Of a stretch of DNA of 64,000 bases, positions 13,975 to 27,125 are shown piece by piece. How positions within the stretch are numbered: position 1 is the stretch's first letter; every line of letters begins with the position of its first letter. The notes beneath the pieces are model-generated. The model saw only the letters and a list, made by a program, of their open reading frames with translations, did no database searches and was not told the origin of the DNA. Made by a program: the position numbers and the translations under genes. The DNA comes from Isoetes taiwanensis (lineage: Eukaryota; Streptophyta; Lycopodiopsida; Isoetales; Isoetaceae): the NCBI GenBank assembly GCA_021234155.1, contig JAJEKV010000101.1:3453748-3517747 (forward strand), read 5' to 3'.

Positions 13975-14235
13975 CACTCGATTGAGTTATGTAAATATCT
14001 TGAGACATTCAAAATTCATGGTCACGAGTAATGACACAAATACCTGTAGATATGGAAATAGTAATATGAGATGTATATTAGCTTATGCTTATTATCTAGT
14101 TTGTTTAAACCACTTTTCTTAGCTTTCAACTTTTCTAATAACTTCTAAACATTTTGCACACTCTTTATAAAAATTTGTCCAGCATGTTCAACATGCATTT
14201 ACAACATTTTGCTTGCATCAAACAAAAGAAAAGAA
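13975..14235 (+). pseudogene. Orphan BiP 3' end, unit 1
   Basis: From 13975 the sequence matches the last few bases of the BiP coding region and about 220 bp of 3' UTR ('taaatatcttgagacattca', then 'agatatggaaatag'), with no BiP coding sequence before it. It is more diverged from the three BiP copies than they are from each other, and keeps about 15 bp ('tttataaaaatttgtccagc') that their 3' UTRs lack. Confidence 0.8.
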
Positions 14236-14329
14236 TTATCTTCTTATCATTATACGAAGATAAATTCAATTGTCAAAACGGATAGGTAGACAAAATTAGA
14301 GAGGAAAAAAGGAGACAAACTAAAAGAAA

Positions 14330-14475
14330 GCCACATCTGGGCATCTCCACTAAAACAAATTGTTGAAGCCACATCTGGGCATCTCCACTAAAATAAATAA
14401 CTAGAATACAATGCTGATATCGAAAGCCACATCTGGGCATCTCCACTAAAACAAATAACTAGAATACAAAGCTAT
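14330..14475 (+). repeat. Short tandem repeat, three copies
   Basis: 'ccacatctgggcatctccac' occurs at about 14331, 14369 and 14427 with partly matching tails. Unit 3 has a single copy near 48610, so the copy number changed after the module was duplicated. Confidence 0.85.
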
Positions 14476-14793
14476 CCTTTGAAAGTGTAACAATTATAGC
14501 CGGGATTAAAAAACCTCGTCCTTTTGGTTTTTCGGGGAAAAACCCTGATGATAATAGAAACACTAAACAAAGATCTTTATCTGAACACAACTAAGTATAA
14601 CAAGGCTTAAATAAGCCGATAATGCTTTGCTTTGAGAAAAGCCGGTAGTCATGACTCTCGATCAATTGTATACACCAATACTTGAATCTCCGTAAGCTAT
14701 TTAACCTGCTAATGCACATGCCGTGAGGCTAATACATCAACCATATAGCCTAGCATGGAGCTTAATCTGCAACCATCCTCTGATAACCATCAA

Positions 14794-14909
14794 ACTAGGC
14801 ACGAGGGCCTCTCACAACCAATAATACTAGGCACGAGGGCCTTCAATCTCACAACCAACCACTGGCACGAGGGCCACAAAACTCACAAACCTCCACTGGC
14901 ACAAGGGCC
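14794..14909 (+). repeat. Four interspersed 'ggcacgagggcc' repeats
   Basis: Copies at about 14794, 14826, 14861 and 14895 at a spacing of 32-35 bp, the last with one change. The same four are in unit 3 at about 48975-49092. Function unknown. Confidence 0.8.
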
Positions 14910-15521
14910 ACCATACACAAACATCTATATGCAAAGGGGTCACAAAATCATAATCAATACTTGTCACAAGAAGCATAAAGGTCTTTCATAAATAAGCATA
15001 TTAGCGGGATAGTTGAAGGGGTGGGTGGGTGGTGGTACAGGGTCGAGAAAACAAGGAAGCATAATGCAGATGTGCAATACAATGCTAGAATACAAAGTTG
15101 TCACTATGTTTCCTCCAAACAAGAGCCTGCCACAATACACATTAACCATGATGCTAATGCTGCTCGAACCATAAATCTTCACCAAAACATAAGATGCACC
15201 ACAACATGCAAGCCACACATTAGCCACATGCTAATGCTGCTAATGTCTGCATGTATTCTTTGGTTAAAGTCTTCTATATGCTTTCTAATCTTTGCATGTC
15301 TTCATTGGTTAAAGTCTACCATCAGGTTCTCCTATTGATGAAATCGTTTCAGAGAATTGGCATGTCATAAATTCTTTTACTTTTTTGCACGTAAATGCAG
15401 CATTGACTATGCCTTCATTGTAGCTTGCTTTTAATTTTTTCTCTTCTACTTCAGTATTGTGCAAGTGGTTCATTTAGAAGAAAAGCAAGCCTTTTTTTAA
15501 GGTGCATGCTAAGTTAGGTGA

Positions 15522-16286
15522 GTTTTATTATCTGCAAAACATAAACGATGCAAGAAATCTTGCAATTTATCTTTCTCACTTTTATCTTCGCATGCGCTTT
15601 CTAGGTAGCCTTTTTTTAAGAATAGAATGGATTTTTATTGTCCAGGGAGACCAATTGGCCAAACATAGATGGAACTTTGGCCAATGTTGCAAACATAGAT
15701 GGAACTTTGGCCAATGTTGCTTACAAAAATGCATTGGGAAAGAAAGAGATTATAGAAAGGGTATAAATTGTAGTCTTGAATATTAAATTGAAATACGCTT
15801 TTAAAGGTTTGCAAATTCTTGCAAACAACCATCTCTAATCATATAAGCAGGAGGCGTTTATATTTTGCAAAAAGGGTTTCTCATTCAAGTTCCAAAAATG
15901 CATAGATGCCAAGTAAGATACAGTGGCCTTCAAAATTGAAGGTGGAAGATGGACCTCGAAATTGTCCAAAGTAACAAAATAAACTTGTCACTAACAAGTC
16001 TTGCAACCCAAATAGCATTGGTTGGATGTCTCTAGTTTGTTGACCGCAAGAAATATATGAATTTGAAGCTTGGAAAACATTGCTTTGATTAATTTTCTTC
16101 AACTAGGTCCAAACTATAAGCTCGGTTATGTTATCGGGCATGCATTCTAATGCTTGCATGCTGGATGATAAGACTTGTCCGGCAAACATAGATGGAACTT
16201 TGGCCAATGTTCCTTACAAAAATGCATTGGCAAAGAAACAGATCATAGAAAGGGTATAAATTGTAGTCTTGAAATATTCAATTGAA
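15522..16286 (+). repeat. A block, unit 2
   Basis: Near-identical to 1-766, including the 30-bp tandem pair. One local difference, 'ctataagctcgg' for 'ctatgcttctgg' near 16115, is the type of CTG-centred change seen throughout. Confidence 0.75.
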
Positions 16287-17594
16287 ATGCACATCTTAAA
16301 GAGTAAGTACACGCTTTTAAAGGTTTGCAAATTCTTGTAAACAACCATCTCTAATCATAAGACAAGCAGGAGACGTGCCATTGTTAGTTGTATTTTGCAG
16401 AAAGGGTTTCTCATTCAAGTTCCAAAAGTGCCTAGATGTCAAGTAAGATACTGATCATGGAATAATTTAAGGGCTAAACTTAGCTATTTGGCGATTTTTT
16501 AGCACATTTTCGAAAAAAAATTGGCTAAAGTAAATGGAAAAAATTGGAAAAAAGATAATAATTTTAGCTTAACTTTTTTTGGGACTGCACCAGCCCTGGA
16601 GCTCTTTAGCCAAATGCTAGAAAGTAAGAGAGTGAAATTTTATATTGTTTAGCTAAGCCATAGAAATATCATTCTAATTTAAAAGAAATATATGATTAGT
16701 AGTTTAGTTTCTAGCATTATAAATTAATTTAAGTCATAGATTTTGCTAGTTAGCATTATTTTAGAATATTTTCACAAAGAAAATGACTAAAATAAGTGGA
16801 AACAATTGGAAAAAAGTATAGTAATTTGGCTTGATATTTCCGTTGGCCACACCATAGAAATTTTTGGGAAGATGTTTGGGTTAGTTTAGCTAAACGCTAG
16901 AAAGTATGAGATGAAAATATGTAGAGTTTAGCTAAACCACAGAAAGTTTGGGGATTACTATCGAGCAAGTTTAGCTAAAGTCATTCTGGCTAATAAGAAA
17001 TATGCGATTAGTAATTTATTCCCTGGATACAGTGGCCTTTAAAATTGATTTCAACAAGTCAATTCAAGTGCTTCTTGTTGGTGTTAATGATGGCAAACAT
17101 AGTCTGATAGATACTCTATATGAATCTATTTATCACTATTGTTAACATCTCCACTCATCTTTATATTATAATGTTAACTCATGTGTCATGGATCACGCCC
17201 TAAAACTTTGGACGGCCCAGATTTACTTGAATTTTTTTTTGATGCCTTAGATTTACTTGAAAAAGTTGATTGGTACTTTTCTTTCTTAAGTTTTCCACGT
17301 TTTAAGGCTGCTACGGCCGCCATTGGCAGGATATGACAGGGTAGCAATGGAGCAGTTGTGGAAATAGGATGCGGAAGGAAGCCGTTTTTTCGTGAGTTAC
17401 TTTAGAAAGCATCTTCACAAAGCATTTGCAGTGCGTGGCTTGGTGGTTGGATTTGCTACATCTAATTTAGACAACAAAAATAACCCAAATAATCTGTCAT
17501 TTCTGTGTTGATTCTCTTGCTCCAGAGGTCCAAATCTAGCGCTCCATCCTCTTAGATGTCTCTAGGTTTGATCCTGTCCCCCTCGCCTTGCCAC
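16287..17594 (+). repeat. S block, unit 2 copy 1 (MITE-bearing)
   Basis: Homologue of 767-2078, interrupted by MITE-A. It shares the 40-bp deletion before 'tttgcagtgcg'. Confidence 0.75.
16456..17025 (+). mobile_element. MITE-A, hAT-type, unit 2
   Basis: 570 bp with the same TIRs as the unit 1 copy. The right target copy is GATACAGT (17026-17033); the left copy is altered to GATACTGAT. It sits at the same position of the S block as in the other units, so this is one ancestral insertion carried by duplication. Confidence 0.85.
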
Positions 17595-17673
17595 TTGCAT
17601 CATGTCGTGAGGCTAATACATCAACCACATAGCCTAGCATGGAGCGCACAATCTGCAACCATCCTATTGAAAA

Positions 17674-18454
17674 GCACATCTTAAAGAGTAAGTACATGCT
17701 TTTAAAGGTTTGCAAATTCTTGTAAACAACCATCTCTAATCATAAGACAAGCATGAGACGTGCCATTGTTAGTTGTATTTTGCAAAAAGGGTTTCTCATT
17801 CAAGTTCCAAAAGTGCCTAGATGTCAAGTAAGATACAGTGGCCTTCAAAATCGATTTCAACAAGTCGATTCAAGTGCTTCTTGTTGGTGTTAATGATGGC
17901 AAACATAGTCTGATAGATACTCTATATGAATACGTTTTGTCACTATTGTTAACATCTCCACTCATCTTTATATTATAATGTTAACTCCTGTGTCATGGAT
18001 CACGCCCTAAAACTTTGGACGGCCCAGATTTACTTGAAATTTTTTTTGATGCGTTAGATTTACTTGAAAAAGTTGGTCGGTACTTTTCTTTCTTAAGTTT
18101 TTCACGTTTTAAGGCTGCTACAGCCGCCATTGGCAGGATATGACAGGGTAGCAATGGAGCAGTTGTGGAAATAGGGTGCAGAAGGAAGCCGTTTTCCAGT
18201 TTCACAAATTTGTAAAATTCGTGAGTTACTTTAGAAAGCATCTTCACAAACCAAACTTCTTATATCCTATAAAGTCTTCTCCTCTTTTGCAGTGCGTGGC
18301 TTGATGGTTGGATTTGCTACAACTAATTTAGACAACGAAAATAACCCAAATAATCGGACATTTCTGTGTTGATTCCCTTGCTTTAGAGGTCCAAATCTAG
18401 CGCTCCATCCTCCTAGATGTCTCTAGGTTTGATCCTGTCCCCCTCACCTTGCCA
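17674..18454 (+). repeat. S block, unit 2 copy 2 (MITE-free)
   Basis: Homologue of 2158-2938, with the MITE site empty near 17848. Confidence 0.75.
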
Positions 18455-18772
18455 CATTATTTTCGATCTTCTTTATGACAACTCCAGGCATTGGCACAAC
18501 AGCTGTCATTATTGTTTATTATGATGTCTGCATGATTGGATTGGAATGAAGGTCCAAGAGATTTCTTTGCTTCTAATATGACGCTTAAACCAAGCCTATG
18601 GCTCTTACATTTTGGGAGGAAGGAGCCCCTAAAAATCTGCTTTTGTTTTTGCTTTTACCTCAGTTATATATGATAATAGAGTTAATGACAAACGGAGCTC
18701 TGCATGTTGTAGCGTTTTGGCCATGGGATGCACATGACGGTGTGCCTTACTATTTATGCTTCATATCTTTTG

Positions 18773-18917
<145 letters not shown>

Positions 18918-19744
18918 ATGGTCAATGTGTGTGCTCCGATTATTTTGTACTTTGGTACTTTTCTGGGTGTCGGACTAGCAAGGAAATTGCAATTTTTGAG
19001 TTCCACCAAGGTATTACATCTGTCAGTGCTTCTTAAAAAGGCAGTTGAAGCCCATATATATGCTTTATGTCTACATGTAGTCGTTGATTAAAGTTTTTTA
19101 CATGCCCAAAGGGGCCGAGCAACCTAACCTAAACACAATATGGCAATGGGGCCTCAACGCCTAAAAGCCCTTCTTGGCGAAAAAGAGAGCTCGATGGTGG
19201 CCGGATGGAATGTGAGGAGCACAGGTGCATCCAAGTGCAAGCGGAGGCCCGGTCATTTGCCGATCTCATTTGGAGGGGAGGGTAACATTGCATGGTATGC
19301 AATTTTTGTTGTGTGAGCATGGGCATCATTGCATTGTTTTTGTCAAGCTTCTAGCAACAAATGAGGTTGGTGTAATGTTGGAAGCATGAATCTTTGTTCA
19401 TAGATTTGTAATTGACTTTATCTTTTGCTTCCTTTGAATGTGGAGTTTGGAAAAGCATCTCTAGAATCATAAAATTGATTAAGGTTTAAGATGATTCTTG
19501 TATTATGAATGTGGCGGCGAGGTTAGATGCATGCATGCTAGAGATGGAAGACGCCTTTTTTCTTTTTCTTTTTTCTCCTTTTGTTTTGGGTAGGGTGTGG
19601 TGGATGGGGGATGATGATGATGGGGAATGGCTATGTGTGAGAGCTATTTCGTCTCTATTGATTATTTTCTAGGAAGCCATTATTTAATTTCTAGTTCTTA
19701 CTTGAATTATGCCACGTTTGGTGCTTATGGCTGGTGTAGAGGGC

Positions 19745-20432
19745 CAATGTTGTTAAATACTTTGCATACCATACGGGTAGCATACGTTTTTTAAGTTTTT
19801 TTTAAGTTTTTTATTTTTGGTTTTTAAAATCTTAGAATACGTTAACTTAATAATATAGATAGATAGTAGTTTTAACGTCACGCCACTAGGCATAAAGATT
19901 TAGCTTATTATCATACTAGAGGTAGATAGAAGAGAAATGAATATAGGTAAAAAAGAATTATTTGAAGCAGCTATACCTTTGGAACGGTTTTGGTTCACTT
20001 CCTGCTTCTATTTATCACTTATGGCGGTCCGGATCTTGAAGCAATATAGAAAAAAAAATGAATCGAAATAAAATTAGTTGTAAAAGAAGAAGAATGGAAA
20101 AGTTACCTTGGTTGGATTTGGTTTTGGATTAGGCGCAAGAAGCTGTTTCACGGTTTGCATGGTGCGATAAAACCTTTCTTTCATTGAGCAAAAACCGGAA
20201 CCACGGTTCTACATGCATTCCGCATGTTTCTACATGCATCACGCGTCGCTCATAGTTCCAAAATCTTGTTTGCTAGACTAGAAAATCTAAATGAAAGTCA
20301 TTCGAGGCATTGATAATGGTTTTTTTTTTTTTACATTTTTTGATAACCCCCGATGGTTGCAAACGTTTAGAAAACATAGGGGTTTTTTAAGAAGTACTCT
20401 ATGGTTAAAAACGGGGTTTTTTAACAACACTG
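19745..20432 (+). mobile_element. MITE-B, hAT-type, only in unit 2
   Basis: 688 bp bounded by CAATGTTGTTAAA on the left and, on the other strand, CAGTGTTGTTAAA on the right (12 of 13 match). Flanked by an exact 8-bp duplication, TAGAGGGC, at 19737-19744 and 20433-20440. Unit 3 keeps the empty site ('tgtagagggcgcaattgag', near 38537). TIR and duplication length fit hAT. There is no transposase and no similarity to MITE-A beyond the terminal type. It inserted after unit 2 was formed. Confidence 0.88.
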
Positions 20433-21044
20433 TAGAGGGCGCAATTGAGTGTAAAACTGCAATGAAGAATGGTGTTCATGTAATTTAAAAGTGGTAACCT
20501 CAACTTTCGGTGAAATGTTGCTAATTTAAAAAGATGCATTAAGCATGAAGACATGATCATAGTAGCCAACTAATAATTCATAATGATTTTGCATCCGTGA
20601 CCTTAATCATGCAATCGTGTGGATTTGTTTCCCTTGTCCCAGTGCAACTGCTATTGTACAGGAGCTTAGAATGATAATATAAGTAACATCCTTTAGTATG
20701 TAGAGACATTCTTCGTAACAATTTTCTCAAAACTATTGCCTACACATATCCTAACCTATATCTCATGTTTACATAATATTCTTCCAGCAATCATGGTTTC
20801 GAAGACTCTCTAGGCTTCCTCAAGACTTGCACAATGAATCAAAATGTCGCTTCATAATAGAGTCAATGACATGGCACACTTGGCATTGCATAGAGCCTAA
20901 ATGATGTTAGCGCAAGCTGTCTAAGTTTGTTTTTGCATTATTATTTCATGCGGTCTCCTAGCATCAAAATGAATTTACAAAAGTGTGTGTCTTGAACGGA
21001 CATAATTCAAACAAAGTGGACACAAAGATGCCAACGTGACAATA

Positions 21045-21595
21045 CCCAAAACTTATTATCCTTAAATGTTTTCCAAATCATTTTAGCTTGTCGACCTTGA
21101 TTTGTTGCAACTTGAAATTTCAATCCTTAAAGCAATCATTAGGAAATGCCTTGTGCATATTTACAAACTGGAACATAATATGTTGCATTACCTAGTTATG
21201 GAAAAGGATTTGTGAACTGCAATAGGATTGCATCCATCGTCCAGTGGTCCTCAAGGATTTAGCATTAAATAAGGCAAAATGCCTAAGCTTGGAAGAGTCA
21301 TGGAATGTATTCCAACACGGGAACTTGCAAAATAATATGATATGGTTGAAGTAGATAACAGATATTTGCCTATTTAGAAAAAGAGCCAAAGGCATAGTAG
21401 GCATTCCATCTTAATGCTCACTTCTTTCTGGCGGAATTTTTGGCTCTATTGATCAGTTTGCTAAGTAATTTATATTTTCATTTCAGGTGACAACTCTGAC
21501 AGGTCGTTTCAATGTATTGTTGGAGAACGTGCAGATGATCCTCATAGGAGCAAAAAAGTGAATAGAAATTTGAAAAAACTGAGCAAGAAGTAAAC
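21045..21595 (+). pseudogene. Decayed PPR-protein fragment, unit 2
   Basis: Same relic as at 4780-5340, shifted by 16255 bp. The repeat-core piece starts at 21271 and the E/E+-like piece near 21504. Small differences from unit 1 do not restore a frame. Confidence 0.45.
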
Positions 21596-24500
21596 AGGGC
21601 ATGAAGAAGAATTTTGAGCTGTATAAGCAACGCTTGTTTGACATTCCAAATCTTATGCATTAATTTATCAAGCATGCAATCTGTATTGACATCTAAGCTA
21701 TAAATTAATTTACCTCTTACCAAATCAATAACATCGTCTGCTCTATCTTTGCTTGAGTTCTGCAACTACAGTTCTATCTTATGCATGCTGCCCATATCCA
21801 GAAATCAATGGTTGTGTCATGATACTACATGTTTACTTGGTAATCTTCCAAAGCTCCAAAGCTCCTAGACGCAGTATCCAAGTCTCCATATATGGGCATA
21901 CATATCTATAAGTGCATTGTCAGCCTCGTCTGTAGCTTTACATGCTTTTATAATGCTCAAAATGCAACTTCTGGATTATACTTGGTCATCTTGATTTGAA
22001 AGTTTCATGTCCCACATAATAATTATAAGGCATGCGAACCCAGCCTTGTGGATGCATTAGTTCTGTCAACACAGTTACCCTTCCACGACTTTTAGTCATG
22101 ATTCGCTTTCTCCTATGATAAATAACACCACATTCCAGATGCAATATAACATGGAAGGCTACCTTCACATTTGATCGCAACACATACAGTGCTAGAACTA
22201 GATTGACATGACAAGCCATGTGAATTTATGAGAAAAAAAATATGTGCATGCCCTATGAGTTCAAACAAAAGGAGGATTATATTATGTGCATTAGACATAG
22301 CTGACCGAAATTCAATGCCGTGGATAACTATTCTTTGTTTAAAATACCAAAATTTGGAACACAGACAGCCAATAGAACAAACATGTAATGGCTCTAACAA
22401 TCCTTCCGTGCAGATCTAGAATACATAACTGAATCATCTAACCAGAGCTCTGATACCTAGGCAACATGCCTCATGTCTCTATCACTCTAGCCTCCAGAAT
22501 AATTCAGTCAACTGCTGCAGTGCAAGCTGATTCACTTTTTGCAAGCTTGTGGAGTCACGAAAACTTCCATTTCCATTTAGACCAATGCGGACCCAGCATA
22601 TGCTAATATAATCTAGAGCAAACTAAACTACAAACATATAAATCCTTACCTTTTGAAATAATAAAAGCCCAACGACATCAACCGCTTCAATCATTTGAAG
22701 CTTCCATTTGGCATTAACATTCAATTTCTAAGAACATCGGAGTCTGTTGCTATCTAAGAGACTATTTATTTTAAAGAAAATACCTGCAACAAAATTCCGT
22801 CCAAGCTTGTTACATCTCTATATAATTCGCAAAACTCTATACAAACCGATGTAAACTACAACTAAGCACATGAAGTAGCTTAGCTTGGTAGCCATTGCAA
22901 GCTGGTATAACACAACCATGCCAAAACAAACTCAAGGCTTTCAAATAATCCTCAATTATATTGCAATATCTGCTGGAGGAAAACACATAGAGAGGAATTT
23001 GAAGAGGAATTTGCAGTTAGTAGGAAAACAACCTAAATCTTTGGGGCATGATGTAACGTTGTGCAGATTAAGATAGAAAAGTGTTGGCCCAAGTTCAATG
23101 ACGTGAGCATGATAGCATGGATTTTCACCTTTCTTGCATCATGTTCGTTATCTCCTTCACAGTCCTGGTTTTTTATATCTGCAAATTAAAATGGCAAAGC
23201 ATTGGCCAAGTTCCAGGATGTCAGCTTAAAGGCATGATAGTATGGATTTTCATCTTTCTTGCATCATGTTCGTTGGCTAGTTCACAGTCCTGCTTTTTAT
23301 ATCCGAGCAGTAATTGTTTTCTGCAAGTGAATATGAGTGTGTCCTAATTTTTGCTTCCTTCTAGTCATAGATAATAGTGAACTGCCTTTGTGTGCCAATA
23401 ACACTATGAACATAGTCTGCAAATGCCTTTAATACCATTGAAACCTCTGTGAGATGAAGCTGAAAGGCCTTTATAGCTCAAGCTCTCTTTGTCCATTCAA
23501 GAGAAACCTCCATGCTATGAGAGTTTGCAATGGGTGCCTCCAGGTTTGACAGTGGTGGAATTGCATGGCCAGCTCCAGTGGGCTCTTGAGAACAAATTCT
23601 CAAGGTAATAGGATGTTGCGTAGAAAATATTACCCCTTAAAGGGGCAAGATGAGAAGTGGCCATAGTATGAACAAAATTTATTGCCTACATGCATAGGCA
23701 TTCTTCAACAAATAAAGGTCGCCGACCCATGGAAATTCATTGCCCCTGCATGCAAAGCCACTCTCACCGAATAAAGGTTTTCCGATCATACCTTCACTGT
23801 ATATCATGTTATTATTCACCCAAACATAAGGACGTCTGTAAATTTCTTCTGTTGCTAAATAAACTGCAAGGACATGTGCAGAATGAATATGGATTTGCTG
23901 CAATGGGATTAGCATCTGGATTTACACGATTAGCATTTGAATGTCATGATTGCTGCTTGAACATGGCAGAGATATGCCTTTCTCTAGATCCTCCATTCTC
24001 ACATTTGAGAATAACCAAGAATGACCTTGACTGAGAAAGGTCTCTTCAAAAAAGCTCACATCCTTGCATTCTACAAAATTTTTAAGCTCGTAGAAAAACC
24101 AATAAATTGAAGTACTGCCTTTGGACCCTTGGTACTAATAAAGCCTTAACAGACCATAATTATCCAGTTCAAATAGTCTAAGGTAGCTTAAGGAACCCTG
24201 GGATCATCATATTCTCTTCTGAATACTATTTATCTAGCAATGAGCAGGACTTGCAATTGAAGCAAGCCATGAATTGAAAAGTGGAGTTATTGATGGCTTT
24301 CTTCTTACAAGATCATTGATAACTAAGGTCTAGCCCAAAAACACATGCATGGCCACGGGAGGAAATGAGCCCGGCAATAACTAGTCACAATAATTAGCAA
24401 ATCATTCAATTTCCCTAAACACAACTGCAAACCATCACCTTAAATAACATGAGATAAGCTCCTGGCAGCACGTCTCCTGCGATTCCTAGGGCCTGCAAAA

Positions 24501-25017
24501 ACCACGAGGATCACGGGCCTGCATAAAAAAGAAAGTGCGGATGTGAACATTCCAAGAGTATTGCCCTGGATGGAACTCTAAAGATTATTTCAAGCAAAAT
24601 CACATTGCACAAATTAGTAAAGTGATCACTTTAAATAACATGCAGGCAAGCTCTAGAATATGCACAGCTTAGCAGCATTTCCCCTTTAGAACGTGTATCG
24701 TCAAACAGTTGGAATACTAGATTAAATATGCAAGCTTAGGGGCATCTCAATTTGATGCAAAACCCTGGATACCTTACAAAGGATGGTTTCTTCGCCCATA
24801 TAGTAATGCACAGCATATGCAACCAATTTTAATAACATGCTGTCAATCCTCCACATGCTGCTATTACATGCAACAAAACGAATTTAAGGGGCATATAGTA
24901 TTTGCGCATAAAATCACCATACTCTTCCATTTCGTGCCAAGATCGGCCAGCAAAGAATTAGGTTCAATAAGAACTCATCAAGAAGAAAAAAAATAATGCT
25001 TGCCTTTTTTTTCCCTT
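21596..25017 (+). other. Spacer upstream of BiP, unit 2
   Basis: Near-identical to 5341-8760, with small indels. I recognise no gene. The putative promoter and leader precede the ATG at 25134 as in unit 1. Confidence 0.6.
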
Positions 25018-25133
25018 TTCCCTTTTGCGTTTCTTTTCATTTCCTTTGCCCTTTTCCTTGCTTGTTTAAAAGAAGCAGAGTGGTGAGAAGCAGAAGCAGA
25101 AGAGAGTGTTGAGAGAAGCAGAGGCAGTAGAGA

Positions 25134-27125
25134 ATGTCGAGGGAAGTAGCTCATGTTAGCAGATTAGGTCTATGCTTGGTTTTGCTTACAATTTGGGTTG
25201 TATCTGTAGCAGCAGGCGCAGAAGAAGCTCCCAAATTAGATACAGTAATTGGTATTGATCTGGGAACAACATATTCTTGTGTGGGTGTTTATAACAAAGA
25301 TGGGCATGTAGAAATCATAGCCAATGACCAGGGGAAATCGAATCACACCATCATGGGTAGCCTTCACAGATTCTGAAAGGCTTATTGGAGAGGCAGCCAA
25401 GAACCAAGCTGCTTCTAATCCCCGAAAGGACAATTTTTGACCCTAAACGTTTGATTGGAAGGAAGTTTGACGACAAAGAAGTCCAAAATGATATGAAACT
25501 ATTGCCCTACAAGATCATCAACAAAGATGGGAAACCTTATATACAAGTTAAGATCAAGGATGGCGAAGTTAAGCTTTTCAGCCCAGAGGAGATTAGCGCT
25601 ATGATTTTGATAAAAATGAAGGAAACCGCCGAGGCATTCTTAGGAAAGGTCGTAAAAAATCTTTGTTATCAACGGCCCCAAACTTATTTCAATGATGCCG
25701 CAGACAGCCACAAAAGATCTTTGGTATCATTCTTTGGACTTAACGGGCTCAAATTTCGAATGAGCCAAGCTGCAAAGCATTGGCTTATGGACTTAATGAG
25801 AAGGGAAACGAGAAGAACATACTTGTGTTTGACCTTGGTGGTGGTACCTTTGATGTCAGCATCTTAACAATTGATAATGGAGTATTTGAAGTTTTAGCCA
25901 CAAGTGGTGATACTCATCTTGGAGGAGAGGATTTTGACCACAGAATTATGGAGCACTTCATTAAACTCATCAAGAAGAAGTACAACAAGGACATCAGCAA
26001 GGATAGCAGGGCTATTGGGAAACTCCGTCGCGAGGCAGAGCGTGCAAAGAGGGCACTCAGTAACCAGCACCAAGTTAGAATTGAGGTTGAGAGTCTTTTT
26101 GATGGTGTTGATTTCTCTGAACCACTTACCAGAGCAAGGTTTGAGGAGCTTAACAATGACTTGTTCAAGAAGACATTGGGCCCTGTTAGGAAGGCCATGA
26201 ATGATGCTTTGGCCTTAAGAAGTGTGATTGATGAAATCGTTCTTGTTGGAGGAAGTACTCGTATCCCAAAGATACAGCAATTGTTGAAGGACTACTTTGA
26301 GGGCAAGGAGCCTAGCAAGGGAGTCAATCCTGATGAGGCTGTAGCCTATGGTGCAGCAGTTCAAGGAGGCATTCTAAGTGGGGAAGGCGGCGAAGAGACT
26401 AAAGATGCACTCATCCTTGATGCCACTCCTTTGACCCTTGGCATTGAAACTGTTGGTGGAGTGATGACAAAGCTCATTCGAGGGTTTCTGATTCCAACTA
26501 AAAAATCCCAAGTGTTTAGCACCTATCAGGATAAGCAAACAACCGTGTCTGTTCAGGTCTTTGAAGGAGAAAGAAGCTTGACAAAAGATTGTCGGGAACT
26601 TGGAAAATTTGATTTGAGCGGTATTGCCCGGCTCAAGAGGTATTCCTCAGATTGAAGTTACTTTTGAAGTAGATGAGGATGGAATTCTAAAAGTGAAGGC
26701 AGAGGATAAAGGCGTCGGTAAAGGCGAGAGAAGATCATCATTACTGGCGACAAAGATCGTTTATCTTGAGGATGAGGTTGATAGAATGATCAAGGAGGTG
26801 AGGAATATGCGAGCAAGATAAGAAGGTGAAGGAAAAGATTGATGCAGGGAATAGATTGGAGACATATGTGTACAACATGAAGAGTTCAATTGGTGACAAG
26901 GACAAGCTAGCGGATAAGCTAGATTCTCGATGACAAAGAAAAGATTGAAGCTGAATTGAAGGAAATCTTGGAGTGGTTGGACGATAACCAAAGTCTTTGA
27001 AGGGAGGATTTCAAGAGAAACCGAAGGAGATTGAGGATGTTTGCAATCCCATAATAACCAAGGTTTATCAAAAGACTGGTGCTCATGTCTCAGAGGAAGA
27101 GGATGAAGATCACTCTGAGCTGTAA
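25134..27125 (+). CDS. BIP: BiP (ER-luminal HSP70) copy 2, frame-broken in this sequence
   Basis: Same chaperone as copy 1: signal peptide, then [13 protein letters not shown]. An extra G near 25331 and an extra C near 25421 shift the frame, and 25665-25780 is garbled. From 25780 to 26655 there is a clean run of 291 codons covering much of the ATPase domain and the start of the substrate-binding domain: [65 protein letters not shown] and VGGVMTKLI. The frame breaks again near 26640, 26710, 26805, 26925 and 27000. The last codons are HSEL-stop. There are no introns. Upstream and downstream context is as in the other units. It could be a working gene with sequence errors or a young pseudogene; the long intact core favours the former slightly. 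Confidence 0.85.

Larger units (their letters stand above)
13791..15240 (+). repeat. 1.4-kb end module, unit 1
   Basis: Present in units 1 and 3 (48071-49430) and absent from the end of unit 2. It contains an orphan BiP 3' end, a tandem repeat with 'catctgggcatctccact', four 'ggcacgagggcc' repeats and a G-rich run near 15017. It is flanked on both sides by copies of the 'tggttaaagtcttctatatg' segment, so it may have come and gone by recombination between them. I see no gene. Confidence 0.65.

Noticed and set aside
14330-14480. CRISPR-like spacing of short direct repeats
   Set aside because: Only three copies, uneven spacing with similar spacers, in plant nuclear DNA.
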